Shown: positions 1 through 7,048 of the stretch, in pieces
How the letters are laid out: each line of letters begins with the position of its first letter
Position numbering within the stretch: position 1 is the stretch's first letter
DNA from: a virus
Reading direction: 5' to 3' (one strand)
IMG/VR virus record: IMGVR_UViG_3300043424_000108
Coordinates: 1-64,000 of that record
Length of the DNA stretch: 64,000 nt
Made by a program: the position numbers and the translations under genes
Notes under the pieces: generated by a model
What the model was told of the DNA's origin: nothing
The model's input: the letters and a program-made list of their open reading frames with translations, nothing else
Database searches by the model: none

Positions 1-462
1 TGCTTTAGAGCTATTTACCCGTTAATTTTAGCTATGGACTATGAAGCTAAGCCTAAATGGTGCCCCAGATGGTTTCTACGCTTCTTACACCTGTTTGGTT
101 GTGATAACTCTCTAGTAAGAGTAAGAAACAGAAGATTACACAACCTATTTAGAAACTTAACCAAAGGTATTATGTTCTGGGACTATAAGACTAAGTGGAC
201 TAGTTATGACTTACGTATTAGTATTTCAGCACCTAAACACTTACAAGATCTAGCTGATGATATAGAAAGCGGGTTTTACAGTAGGGGTAGACAAGAAGAA
301 CTAGTAGCTCAGATTAAAAGACTAAACCCTAACTCAAACATTATGTGGGGTAGTATTGATCGCTTAGAAAAACAACTAGAAGAACTACAAGCTGAAAAAG
401 AAAAAAGAGATAAGCAATTAGATTCTCTTGTTCAACAAGCTAATGATAAACTTAGAGGATAA
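1..462 (+). CDS. Uncharacterised phage protein, 5' end outside window
   Basis: The reading frame is open from base 1, with the first ATG at base 34, so the gene probably starts before the window. The visible part has an aromatic and arginine-rich region (KPKWCPRWFLRFLHLFG) and ends in a charged coiled-coil-like helix of about 40 residues rich in E, K and Q. I do not recognise a function. It resembles conserved orphan proteins of Bacteroidota phages from memory only. It ends four bases before the next start. Confidence 0.6.
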   Translation, partial: CFRAIYPLILAMDYEAKPKWCPRWFLRFLHLFGCDNSLVRVRNRRLHNLFRNLTKGIMFWDYKTKWTSYDLRISISAPKHLQDLADDIESGFYSRGRQEELVAQIKRLNPNSNIMWGSIDRLEKQLEELQAEKEKRDKQLDSLVQQANDKLRG

Positions 463-466
463 AAAA

Positions 467-793
467 ATGACAAACAATAAAAAACAGACTGGGATAAATG
501 AAGTTGAGTACATTATTAAAGTTAATCAATTTGCAAAAGAAAACAACACGGATAAGCCAAGACAACAGACAGCAGTTGAGTGGTTGCTAAATGCAATAGA
601 AACTAAAAATGGTGAGGAATTTTCTTCTTATTATACAGAATTTATTGAACAAGCCAAAGAAATAGAGAAGGAAAGAACAATTCAATTTTGCATAGATTGG
701 TATTTTAATGGCACTGTAATGATGAAAAAAATTGATGTAAAAACTACCATTGAACAACACTACAACGAAACCTACGAAGGAGGTGAGCAATGA
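467..793 (+). CDS. Small accessory protein with MTNNKKQT leader and second internal KQQTAVEWL-type motif
   Basis: The frame is open from 428, but ATG at 467 is the likely start because it gives the MTNNKKQT leader shared by neighbouring genes and removes overlap with the upstream gene. Near residue 30 a second copy of the motif appears (RQQTAVEWLLNAIE), followed by an E/K-rich helix (EFIEQAKEIEKERTI) and a C-terminal YNETYEGGEQ. This layout resembles a common Bacteroidota-phage orphan family (QTAVEWL...QAKEMEKEQI...). The last codons contain an SD and overlap the next start by ATGA. Function unknown. Confidence 0.7.
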   Translation: MTNNKKQTGINEVEYIIKVNQFAKENNTDKPRQQTAVEWLLNAIETKNGEEFSSYYTEFIEQAKEIEKERTIQFCIDWYFNGTVMMKKIDVKTTIEQHYNETYEGGEQ

Positions 794-990
794 TTTGGGA
801 TTTATTATCTGATAAACAGAAAGAAGAAGTAAAAGAGTATGTAAAATCCTTTGGATTAGAAATTGCTCAAATTTATGTTCAAGTAGAAGAAAACACCAAA
901 GAACCTATGGTGCTTGATTCAAAAATGAACTTAGTAGATATCCACGAAGTAATAGAAGGAGTATATTTAAGAGACTTAATTAACAAATAA
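790..990 (+). CDS. Small hypothetical protein
   Basis: A 66-aa acidic protein beginning MIWDLLSDKQ. It starts inside the stop of the previous gene (ATGA) behind a strong GGAGGTGAG Shine-Dalgarno, so translation is probably coupled. No recognisable domain. Predicted helical N-terminal half and a short C-terminal helix. Confidence 0.6.
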   Translation: MIWDLLSDKQKEEVKEYVKSFGLEIAQIYVQVEENTKEPMVLDSKMNLVDIHEVIEGVYLRDLINK

Positions 991-997
991 AAAGCAA

Positions 998-1105
998 ATG
1001 AAAAACAATAAAGACCAGATGACAGTTGGCAAATACCTTTTACTTTTTGTAGGCATTTCATTCATTATTTTTAATACCTTATTACAATTAAACTTAATCC
1101 TATGA
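998..1105 (+). CDS. Tiny single-span membrane protein with MKNNK leader
   Basis: A 35-aa frame. It begins MKNNKDQM, a variant of the leader seen on its neighbours, followed by one hydrophobic segment (about residues 12-33: GKYLLLFVGISFIIFNTLLQ). The TGA overlaps the ATG of the next gene at 1102. Its shortness makes it uncertain, but the shared leader, the coupled stop/start and the clear membrane segment argue that it is real. Function unknown. Confidence 0.5.
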   Translation: MKNNKDQMTVGKYLLLFVGISFIIFNTLLQLNLIL

Positions 1106-1341
1106 AAAACAATAAACAACAAACGGCATTTGACCAGTTATTCACATTAGTAATTAAAAAATATGAAAATGTAGAATGGGTATTTCAATTCAATAATGAT
1201 GAACCGATATTACTTGGACGACCTAAAGATGACACAAAAGAATTGATTTTGACCATTGGTAATAGGTCTGATTCTAATGTTTTATTTAGCGATGGTAAAG
1301 GAAACACATTTAAAATTTTCGCAAGGGAGCAAAAACAATGA
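1102..1341 (+). CDS. Small accessory protein with MKNNKQQTA leader
   Basis: A 79-aa protein starting MKNNKQQTAFDQL, a clear copy of the shared leader, followed by an unrelated beta-rich body (WVFQFNNDEPILLGRPKDD) and a C-terminal EQKQ. It overlaps the upstream stop by ATGA and its own stop overlaps the start at 1338. No known domain recognised. Confidence 0.6.
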   Translation: MKNNKQQTAFDQLFTLVIKKYENVEWVFQFNNDEPILLGRPKDDTKELILTIGNRSDSNVLFSDGKGNTFKIFAREQKQ

Positions 1342-1505
1342 CAAACAATAAACAGCACACAACAGTAAAATTTGAAAGGTTCAAAGAACTCTTTCAGGTA
1401 CTACCGTCAATTTCAATTTATCAAAGGGAAGAAAAGTATGTAATTGGATTTACTTGGTTAGTATTTGGATTGATTATTAACATATTTAAAGGAGATAAGC
1501 AATGA
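1338..1505 (+). CDS. Small membrane protein with MTNNKQHT leader
   Basis: A 55-aa frame with ATG at 1338, overlapping the upstream TGA. It starts MTNNKQHTTVKFERF and carries one hydrophobic segment near the C-terminus (FTWLVFGLIINIF) followed by KGDKQ. The last codons include a GGAGATAAG Shine-Dalgarno for the gene at 1502, which overlaps by ATGA. It looks like a one-span membrane peptide. Function unknown. Confidence 0.5.
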   Translation: MTNNKQHTTVKFERFKELFQVLPSISIYQREEKYVIGFTWLVFGLIINIFKGDKQ

Positions 1506-1795
1506 GCAAAGATAAATTTAAGAACTCGCCAATACACGACAAGAAAGCAATCATTGAAATGATGGATGAGTTAGAACCTAAAGACATGATTGAGGTTGTT
1601 GAATTGCTTAAGAGCAAACAAGAAAAAGTTGTATATGAAGTTGACTTTGGTGAAGAAACATATGGTGAGGTTAGATTGAAGGATGGTGTCTATAGGTGTT
1701 ATGTAACACCGCAATATGGAGGTGAGTTTCATCAAGAAAAAGGCGAATACTATGATTTATCTGAAGCAATTAAGTATATTAAATCAATAACATAA
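1502..1795 (+). CDS. Small hypothetical protein
   Basis: A 97-aa protein beginning MSKDKFKNSP without the shared leader. It has an acidic helical N-terminal half (MMDELEPKDMIEVVELLKS) and a beta-rich C-terminal half with aromatic residues. It is translationally coupled to the upstream gene by ATGA. No domain recognised. Confidence 0.6.
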   Translation: MSKDKFKNSPIHDKKAIIEMMDELEPKDMIEVVELLKSKQEKVVYEVDFGEETYGEVRLKDGVYRCYVTPQYGGEFHQEKGEYYDLSEAIKYIKSIT

Positions 1796-1814
1796 TTCAC
1801 GGAGGAGACGAACA

Positions 1815-2069
1815 ATGAAAAAATACCGTATTATAGAAGAAGGTAAAAAATTTTATGCTCAGGAAAAGAAGACTATCCTATCACCTTGGATGTTTCTAGA
1901 CAATTATTTTGCAAGTAAGACTTGGCTTTTTGACAAATATGAGTGTCAATGTAGTTCAATTGAAAGTGCCATTGAAGTTATTGAGAAGCGTATCACGTTT
2001 AAGGAAAAACCAAAAAAAGTAATTCATAAATATCCATTAACTACAAATATTAAAGGAGGTAATCAATGA
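1815..2069 (+). CDS. Small hypothetical protein
   Basis: An 84-aa basic protein beginning MKKYRIIEEGKKFYAQEKK. An SD (GGAGGAGACG) sits just before the ATG and decides the start. The opening (KKYRIIEE...FYAQEK...SPWMFL) resembles short orphan proteins seen in Bacteroidota prophages. The C-terminal KGGNQ is made by the Shine-Dalgarno of the next gene read in frame, with an ATGA overlap. Confidence 0.6.
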   Translation: MKKYRIIEEGKKFYAQEKKTILSPWMFLDNYFASKTWLFDKYECQCSSIESAIEVIEKRITFKEKPKKVIHKYPLTTNIKGGNQ

Positions 2070-2329
2070 CAAACAGTAAACAACAGACGGCAGTGGACTA
2101 TTACTCCAAAGAAATCGGCAGATTAACAAGCGATTTGGTAACTGGTAAAATAACAGGAAAACAATTTGTTATGTTGGAAATCCAACTGCTCGAACAAGCC
2201 AAAGTAATGGAAAAGGAGCAAGCAATTAAGTTGTATTATGAATACGAATTATATGCAATGATGAATGAATCAGAGGTAATGACATTTGGGCAGTTTTACA
2301 AACAAACATACGGAGGAGATGAGCAATGA
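2066..2329 (+). CDS. QTAV-type small accessory protein with MTNSKQQTAV leader
   Basis: An 87-aa protein starting MTNSKQQTAVDYYSKEI, the most complete copy of the shared leader. The leader runs into an amphipathic body with EQAKVMEKEQAIKLYYEYEL and a C-terminal QTYGGDEQ. This is the layout of the Bacteroidota-phage KQQTAVEWL orphan family and matches the gene at 467 over its second half. SD and ATGA coupling occur at both ends. Function unknown. Confidence 0.65.
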   Translation: MTNSKQQTAVDYYSKEIGRLTSDLVTGKITGKQFVMLEIQLLEQAKVMEKEQAIKLYYEYELYAMMNESEVMTFGQFYKQTYGGDEQ

Positions 2330-2670
2330 AAGCAAATGAATTAAGAATTGGGAATTGGGTAATGAACAAAGGTGTTCACGTTCAAATAGAGGAAATTACC
2401 CCGAATACTGTGAGTTATTGTTTTGGAACCTACACCTTGGATTTTGTCGAACCCATCCCATTGAATGAAGAATTTTTGTTGCGATTTGGGATTGAGAAAA
2501 TGCACGATGGTAATTATTGGACTAAAAAACTTTGTATCCGCAAGGATAGAGATGAATTTTATGCACTTTATGAACAAGGCAGAATATACATTCAACACGT
2601 GCACCAACTACAAAACCTATACTTTGCCTTGACGGGTGAGGAATTAACCTACGAAGGAGGTGAGCAATGA
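2326..2670 (+). CDS. MKANELRIGN-type conserved hypothetical protein
   Basis: A 114-aa protein starting MKANELRIGNWVMNKG and carrying IEKMHDGNYWTKK and VHQLQNLYFALTGEELT. I recognise this layout as a very common orphan family in Bacteroidota phages and prophages, with no known function. The beta-rich centre suggests a small compact fold. It is coupled by ATGA at both ends and ends in the SD-encoded YEGGEQ. Confidence 0.7.
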   Translation: MKANELRIGNWVMNKGVHVQIEEITPNTVSYCFGTYTLDFVEPIPLNEEFLLRFGIEKMHDGNYWTKKLCIRKDRDEFYALYEQGRIYIQHVHQLQNLYFALTGEELTYEGGEQ

Positions 2671-2867
2671 ACGACAAGATAAAACAAATAGATTTAGATA
2701 AAGCAAAATTCATCGGAGAAGGTGAATGGGTTAAAGATTCCGCATACCAAGTGTATGAATTGGATGGTAAGTATTATTCTGTTATAGTAATTGGGCATAC
2801 CAATAAAGAAATTATGGATGATTCTATAACTGAAATAAAATTTGAAGACATAAATTTTTATATTTAG
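2667..2867 (+). CDS. Small hypothetical protein
   Basis: A 66-aa acidic protein (MNDKIKQIDLDKAKF...) with alternating beta segments (AYQVYELDGKYYSVIVIG). It starts at an ATGA overlap behind GGAGGTGAG. No domain recognised. Six bases separate its TAG from the next start. Confidence 0.55.
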   Translation: MNDKIKQIDLDKAKFIGEGEWVKDSAYQVYELDGKYYSVIVIGHTNKEIMDDSITEIKFEDINFYI

Positions 2868-2873
2868 AAAGCC

Positions 2874-3269
2874 ATGACAAACATTAAACAACAGACATAT
2901 ACTATTGAACAAATAGCCAAGCAAAACAACATTGCTTTGTATTTGAACGCCAAAGGTGAAGATAACACTGGGTTTTCATCTCGTGAAAATAGTCTATGTA
3001 ATGCGGAGATTTATATAAGTAAGTGTGACAATAACGAAATACAAAAAGCAATTTTTTTTCATGAACTAGGACACTTGTTTCAAGATAAAGAGAATTACTC
3101 ATTTCCACATCAATTTCACTATGAACTTGATGCTTGGTTAGTTGGTTTAAGAATTGGTTACAGCTACGGTTATTTTATAGACTCTAATCTATTTTTTGAA
3201 ATACTTGTACCAAGTCTAAAATCATATCAAATAAAAGGAATTAAATATAAAGAAGATGACAAACAATAA
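2874..3269 (+). CDS. Zincin-type metallopeptidase-like small protein (ImmA/IrrE-like candidate)
   Basis: A 131-aa protein with the shared leader (MTNIKQQTYTIEQIA), followed by a HELGH zinc motif at about residues 65-69 and a downstream FHYELDAW that could supply the third glutamate ligand. HExxH followed by an E in a helix is the layout of IrrE/ImmA-type gluzincins, which cleave repressors or anti-repressors. The short length and context (small phage genes, no adjacent HTH repressor seen) leave the substrate unknown. The catalytic motif is seen directly; the subfamily is inference. Confidence 0.55.
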   Translation: MTNIKQQTYTIEQIAKQNNIALYLNAKGEDNTGFSSRENSLCNAEIYISKCDNNEIQKAIFFHELGHLFQDKENYSFPHQFHYELDAWLVGLRIGYSYGYFIDSNLFFEILVPSLKSYQIKGIKYKEDDKQ

Positions 3270-3456
3270 ACAACTCTCAATTATTGACGCACTATGCATC
3301 GTAAAAACAGGAAGTAGAACAGAGCAAGAAAGAGAATTACTAGACCATGCTTACTTGGTAATCAAACAACATTCAGAAATACTACATCTTGAGTATCAAA
3401 GAGAATGCATTGATGAGAAACTTTTTAAGATTAAAGAAAGTGACAAACAACAATAA
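3256..3456 (+). CDS. Small hypothetical protein with MTNNKQL leader
   Basis: A 66-aa protein beginning MTNNKQLSIIDAL and ending ESDKQQ. The body is mainly charged helix (EQERELLDHAYLVIKQH). It overlaps the zincin-like gene by 14 bases and the following GTG-started gene by 17 bases. No domain recognised. Confidence 0.55.
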   Translation: MTNNKQLSIIDALCIVKTGSRTEQERELLDHAYLVIKQHSEILHLEYQRECIDEKLFKIKESDKQQ

Positions 3457-3763
3457 ACAGACGGTAGTTGACGCTGCAGAATTAGCTTTTAAACTCTACC
3501 CATTTAGTAGTGATTCGGTAAGAAATGCCTTCATTACTGGGTATAACAAAGCTAAAGAGATGGAGTGCGTGCTACTCTGTGCGAAGGAACAAAGGTCTAT
3601 CGAACTACCAAGTGATGAGGAGATAAAAGAAATGCGTAAAGCCTACCTCGAGGAGGTCAATGACATTGTTCATGCAGATTTAGAAAGGGATGGATATTTG
3701 GATTTAGGATTTCATGTAGGCGCAAAATGGATGCGTGATAAAATACAAGGAGGTATCAAATGA
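3440..3763 (+). CDS. Small accessory protein, GTG start, MTNNNKQTVV leader, PSDEEI/GAxWMRDKIQG tail
   Basis: The frame is open from 3389, but the GTG at 3440 gives the shared leader (V/M-TNNNKQTVVDAAEL), so it is the likely start. The body includes FITGYNKAKEME. The C-terminal half has LPSDEEIKEM and ends GAKWMRDKIQGGIK, a tail repeated in the next gene. The PSDEEI...GAKWMRDKI module is common in Bacteroidota phage orphans. The stop overlaps the next ATG. Confidence 0.6.
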   Translation: MTNNNKQTVVDAAELAFKLYPFSSDSVRNAFITGYNKAKEMECVLLCAKEQRSIELPSDEEIKEMRKAYLEEVNDIVHADLERDGYLDLGFHVGAKWMRDKIQGGIK

Positions 3764-4005
3764 AACTATACACAGAAGAACAAGTGTTACAAATAATCGG
3801 TAATCTAAACAGAGAGTATTTTGTAACTCCTGAAGAATTATTAGAAGAAATGGAATTAACACCCATCCAATTATCAAGTGATGAGGAGATTAAAAAAATG
3901 ATGGAGTTGGATGGTATGGAGTTTGATGAATTTGACCCTTATGATGTATCTTATTTAGGTGGTGCAACTTGGATGCGTAATAAAATACAAGGAAATAAGG
4001 AATGA
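3760..4005 (+). CDS. Small protein with SSDEEI/GAxWMRNKIQG tail, related to the upstream gene
   Basis: An 81-aa protein starting MKLYTEEQVLQIIG. Its C-terminal half (LSSDEEIKKM ... GATWMRNKIQG) matches the end of the upstream protein, so the two share a duplicated module with different N-termini. YTEEQV plus PSDEEI plus WMRDKI is a familiar orphan layout in Bacteroidota phages. SD (GGAGGTATC) and an ATGA overlap precede it. Confidence 0.6.
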   Translation: MKLYTEEQVLQIIGNLNREYFVTPEELLEEMELTPIQLSSDEEIKKMMELDGMEFDEFDPYDVSYLGGATWMRNKIQGNKE

Positions 4006-4214
4006 GAATCCCTAGAAGACTAAAGAAGAAAGTCCCTAAGAACACTCCTTACTGCTATGTTCCAGATCATAAGAAGAACGCACAGCAAAAAGAGTTATTT
4101 CCTTACTGGATTAAGTCTTGTCCTTTCTATCAACATCAAGAAGGTATAGAAGGATGGTGTAGACTAGTCAAGAGTGAAGTGATGGACCAATGTAAATCAT
4201 GCAAAATCAAATAA
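4002..4214 (+). CDS. Small cysteine-rich, probably zinc-binding protein
   Basis: A 70-aa basic protein. The C-terminal half has cysteines in SCPFYQ, GWCRL and QCKSCKIK, which together could bind one zinc ion. The N-terminus is strongly basic (RIPRRLKKKVPK). It overlaps the upstream stop by ATGA and ends TAATG, sharing a base with the next start. No family recognised. Confidence 0.55.
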   Translation: MRIPRRLKKKVPKNTPYCYVPDHKKNAQQKELFPYWIKSCPFYQHQEGIEGWCRLVKSEVMDQCKSCKIK

Positions 4215-4465
4215 TGTACTTAGTTAGTTATCCCACAGGAAGTTACGACACTTACTATGAGAATCTTGTGTTTGTTACACACGATGAACAACTTGCAATA
4301 GCCTATGTAGAGAAGTTTAATAGAATTAGAAAGAATCTACAAGAATATCATGAGGAGTTTGTAAAAGACAAAATATGGGATGAGAATAGTCAGTATAATT
4401 GGTATAGATGGGATCGTATCATGGATACAGGTGCAGCTAGTTATACCGAAATTGACTGGAGGTAA
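4214..4465 (+). CDS. MYLVSYPTGSYD-type conserved hypothetical protein
   Basis: An upstream in-frame ATG lies at 4199, but the ATG at 4214 forms a TAATG overlap with the previous stop and gives the N-terminus MYLVSYPTGSYD, the form I associate with this orphan family in Bacteroidota phages. It continues VFVTHDEQLAIAYVEKFN, suggesting an alpha/beta fold of about 83 aa. Function unknown. Confidence 0.6.
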   Translation: MYLVSYPTGSYDTYYENLVFVTHDEQLAIAYVEKFNRIRKNLQEYHEEFVKDKIWDENSQYNWYRWDRIMDTGAASYTEIDWR

Positions 4466-4468
4466 GTT

Positions 4469-4747
4469 ATGCTAGAAGATATTATTAACCCAACACCAGC
4501 TAGGCAGCTGATCAATGACTTTTATTATCAGTTGCCTAACAATGGGTCCCATAAAGAAGGACTACTAAGCTGTGAGAAGAGGTACAATGAAGCGATTACT
4601 TGTGCCCTAGTTTGCATAGACCATATGATAAGAATTGCTCCTTGGGGAGGTGTTATTGATAATGAAGTTGAAGATGGGTCTAAGGAATATTACTTGAAAA
4701 TAAAAGAAGAATTAATACAGATTAGAGATGATAAAATGGAAATATAA
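4469..4747 (+). CDS. Small hypothetical protein
   Basis: A 92-aa mainly helical protein (MLEDIINPTPARQLINDFYYQL...). GGAGGTAAG lies just before the ATG. It overlaps the following gene by 20 bases. No domain recognised. Confidence 0.55.
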   Translation: MLEDIINPTPARQLINDFYYQLPNNGSHKEGLLSCEKRYNEAITCALVCIDHMIRIAPWGGVIDNEVEDGSKEYYLKIKEELIQIRDDKMEI

Positions 4748-5003
4748 ACCCGCAGGTAATTGTCCAGTACAAGCAGAAGGCTGGTTCTTAAAACATTATT
4801 TTTACTTTAGGGCTAGAGGTCAGTGGGCCACTATTGAATTCAGTGAGAGTGAAGATCACCATGATAGAGATGAAGTCTACAAAATGTACATACTAGCTAA
4901 GACAGACGAGTATATGGCTGGTTGGCTACCTAAGTGGATATGCCGATTGCTGATCTACAAAGGATGTCTTAAGTTCTTATTGTTTAAACTAATTAAAAAC
5001 TAA
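4728..5003 (+). CDS. Small hypothetical protein
   Basis: A 91-aa protein with N-terminal NCPVQAEGWFLKHYFYFRARG and QWATIEFSES, followed by DEVYKMYILAKT. The pattern (P-VQAEG...YFRARG..W..E......) is one I recall from short phage orphan proteins. The C-terminus is hydrophobic and basic (RLLIYKGCLKFLLFKLIKN) and may contact the membrane. Confidence 0.55.
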   Translation: MIKWKYKPAGNCPVQAEGWFLKHYFYFRARGQWATIEFSESEDHHDRDEVYKMYILAKTDEYMAGWLPKWICRLLIYKGCLKFLLFKLIKN

Positions 5004-5006
5004 ATT

Positions 5007-5243
5007 ATGACACTAAAAGAATGGCTTAAAGATGTTTACTATGACCAATGGGGTCAATACCTATGGAGTAGACAAGATGAAGAAGGAGGCTCTCAGATGG
5101 TAGGCGAGATTAGAGGATGGGGTGCTTTACAAAATGAATTTGAAACAGACATAGAAGCTGGAGTATTTCAGGATGAGGTAGGTAAGTTTATTGCTGCAGC
5201 CATCAATGAGAAAGTACAAAGAGATTTTGGAGGTGAACAATGA
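5007..5243 (+). CDS. Small hypothetical protein
   Basis: A 78-aa acidic protein (MTLKEWLKDVYYDQWGQYLW...) with WSRQDEEGGSQMVGEIRGWGAL. The last codons encode FGGEQ from the in-frame SD of the next gene, with ATGA overlap. It resembles short orphan proteins of Bacteroidota phages. Function unknown. Confidence 0.6.
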   Translation: MTLKEWLKDVYYDQWGQYLWSRQDEEGGSQMVGEIRGWGALQNEFETDIEAGVFQDEVGKFIAAAINEKVQRDFGGEQ

Positions 5244-5545
5244 GTAAAATAGAACAAGTTAAAATAGACTTAAATCTAGATGAGATTTTTAGATACAAGT
5301 TAGTCAGAGAAAGAGATGGCTTATCTAACGTAGGTCACAAAGCTGGATGGATTGAATGGAACGAAGATGGCACCTTTAAAGAACTACATGATGAACCTGC
5401 AGTAGGTAGGTCGCTTATTCTAGATCCTCAAAGAATGTCTTATACCTGGCTGACTACTACTGTAACAGAGATTTTGGAACAGAAAGAAAACTATATTAAG
5501 TTTGCAACAACAAACAGTTTATACGAATTATGGCAAAACGATTAA
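5240..5545 (+). CDS. Small hypothetical protein
   Basis: A 101-aa protein (MSKIEQVKIDLNLDEIF...) with an ExxGW.EWNEDGTFKELHDEPAVG-type beta segment and a C-terminal helix. The layout GRSLILDPQRMSYTWLTTTVTEI recalls a conserved phage orphan. It is coupled by ATGA upstream and overlaps the next gene by 16 bases. Confidence 0.6.
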   Translation: MSKIEQVKIDLNLDEIFRYKLVRERDGLSNVGHKAGWIEWNEDGTFKELHDEPAVGRSLILDPQRMSYTWLTTTVTEILEQKENYIKFATTNSLYELWQND

Positions 5546-5817
5546 CAAGAGAACAAAAACGTGAAAAAGCAGTGGTTGACATCATCAATCAAATGTTTAT
5601 CATTGCAGGTCATGATGTTACATTTGATGACATCAAAGATCGTAAAGACAACTGGTACACAGAGTGGACTATGACTGTTGAACAAAGTGATGAATGGAGA
5701 GCTTGGGGAGTAAATTATCTAATGAAACTTTTTAAAGTAAACAAGAAGTTTGCTGAGACAGAGATGGCATGGATGAATCTAATGTGGGGACTTAAATACT
5801 CAAATCTTAACCCATGA
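5530..5817 (+). CDS. Small conserved phage protein of the WY..WT.EQ.D type, paralogue of 13877-14200
   Basis: A 95-aa protein with a basic N-terminus followed by IINQMFIIAG...DNWYTEWTMTVEQSDEW. The same spacing of hydrophobic and WY/WT/EQ residues occurs in the gene at 13877-14200, so I treat them as distant paralogues. It overlaps thymidylate synthase by ATGA. Function unknown. Confidence 0.6.
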   Translation: MAKRLTREQKREKAVVDIINQMFIIAGHDVTFDDIKDRKDNWYTEWTMTVEQSDEWRAWGVNYLMKLFKVNKKFAETEMAWMNLMWGLKYSNLNP

Positions 5818-6866
5818 ACAGCATAGACACACAATACCAGATCTTACTTCAATCTATCTTAGATTACGGAGTAGAGAAGTCTGATAGAACAGGAACAGGT
5901 ACTAAGTCAATCTTTGGCTACACCATTAGACATCGAATGAGTGATGGATTTCCTCTCTTAACCACTAAGAAGATGCCTTGGAAGACACTAGTAACTGAGT
6001 TGCTGTGGTTTTTAAATGGCGACACTAACATTAAGTACCTTTTAGATAACGGATGTAATATCTGGACAGGAGATGCTTATAAATCTTACCGTGAACCTAG
6101 ACCAAATGATAGAGACGCTTACACTGTAGAAGAGTTTGTAGAAGCGATTAAAACTAATCCTGAGTTTGCTGCTAAATATGGTGAGTTAGGTCCTATCTAT
6201 GGTAAGCAATGGAGAAAATGGAATAGCCCAAAAACTGTTATCGGTGATGATTCACATTCTTGGCAAATACTAAAACCAGTAGATCAAATTGCAAACCTAA
6301 TCAATGACCTTAAAACAAATCCAGACTCAAGACGGTTGATGGTTAGTGCCTGGAATGTAGGCGAATTAGACCAAATGGTACTTCCTCCTTGTCATTATGG
6401 CTTCCAAGTCTACACAAGAGAGTTGACCTACGAAGAAAAAAAGACGTACATGGACAAACACTTTAGTGGTAAAGCACAACTTACCTTAAGCGATTTTGAG
6501 AAGTTTAGTATCCCAAGTAGAGCTATATCTTTGATGTGGAATCAACGCTCAGTAGATACTTTCCTCGGTCTTCCCTTTAACATCGCCTCCTATGCTCTTC
6601 TCTTAACTATCCTTGCTAAAGAGGTTAATATGGTTCCTGATGAATTAATCGGTAACTTAGGTGATACTCACCTTTACTTGAATCATATCAAACAGGCTAA
6701 AGAACAAATAGAAAGAGACTCTTACGAGTTACCTAGTCTTTGGATCAATGATTTAAGGTCTGATACTAACACTATCTTAGGAGATATCACTAAGTGGTCT
6801 GCAGAAGATTTTAAAATTAAAGATTACAAATGTCACCCAACGATCAAAGCACCCCTCTCCAACTAG
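5814..6866 (+). CDS. thyA: Thymidylate synthase
   Basis: ThyA converts dUMP to dTMP using methylene-tetrahydrofolate. The family marks are all visible: DRTGTGTKSIFG near residue 24, LLWFLNGDTNI near 64, GPIYGKQWRKW near 126, the catalytic PPCHYGFQ with Cys193, and WNQRSVD...LPFNIASYALL. At 350 aa it is longer than the usual 264 or so. Two insertions (about residues 90-126 and 201-237) explain most of the excess and are common in phage and some bacterial enzymes. With dCMP deaminase (25426) it would raise the dTMP supply for replication. It overlaps the next gene by 37 bases. Confidence 0.95.
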   Translation: MNSIDTQYQILLQSILDYGVEKSDRTGTGTKSIFGYTIRHRMSDGFPLLTTKKMPWKTLVTELLWFLNGDTNIKYLLDNGCNIWTGDAYKSYREPRPNDRDAYTVEEFVEAIKTNPEFAAKYGELGPIYGKQWRKWNSPKTVIGDDSHSWQILKPVDQIANLINDLKTNPDSRRLMVSAWNVGELDQMVLPPCHYGFQVYTRELTYEEKKTYMDKHFSGKAQLTLSDFEKFSIPSRAISLMWNQRSVDTFLGLPFNIASYALLLTILAKEVNMVPDELIGNLGDTHLYLNHIKQAKEQIERDSYELPSLWINDLRSDTNTILGDITKWSAEDFKIKDYKCHPTIKAPLSN

Positions 6867-7048
6867 ATTTAAAAGGATTCACACCTAAACAATACGCTGC
6901 CCTTATACTTAAGGATGAACTTAAACTAAACGGTAGTAGGTCAGGTATTAAGTTAGGTATAAATCACTACGCTTTTAAAGCTCTTTACAAGAGAGCTAAA
7001 GCAAAAGAAAAACTAAAACAATCTACTTATGATAAACCATGTATGTGA
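6830..7048 (+). CDS. Small basic hypothetical protein
   Basis: A 72-aa protein (MSPNDQSTPLQLDLKGFTPKQY...) with a lysine-rich helical C-terminus. It overlaps ThyA by 37 bases and the acetyltransferase-like gene by 20. The centre (KLNGSRSGIKLGINHYAFKALYKRA) could be a small helix-turn-helix, but that is weak. Function unknown. Confidence 0.5.
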   Translation: MSPNDQSTPLQLDLKGFTPKQYAALILKDELKLNGSRSGIKLGINHYAFKALYKRAKAKEKLKQSTYDKPCM

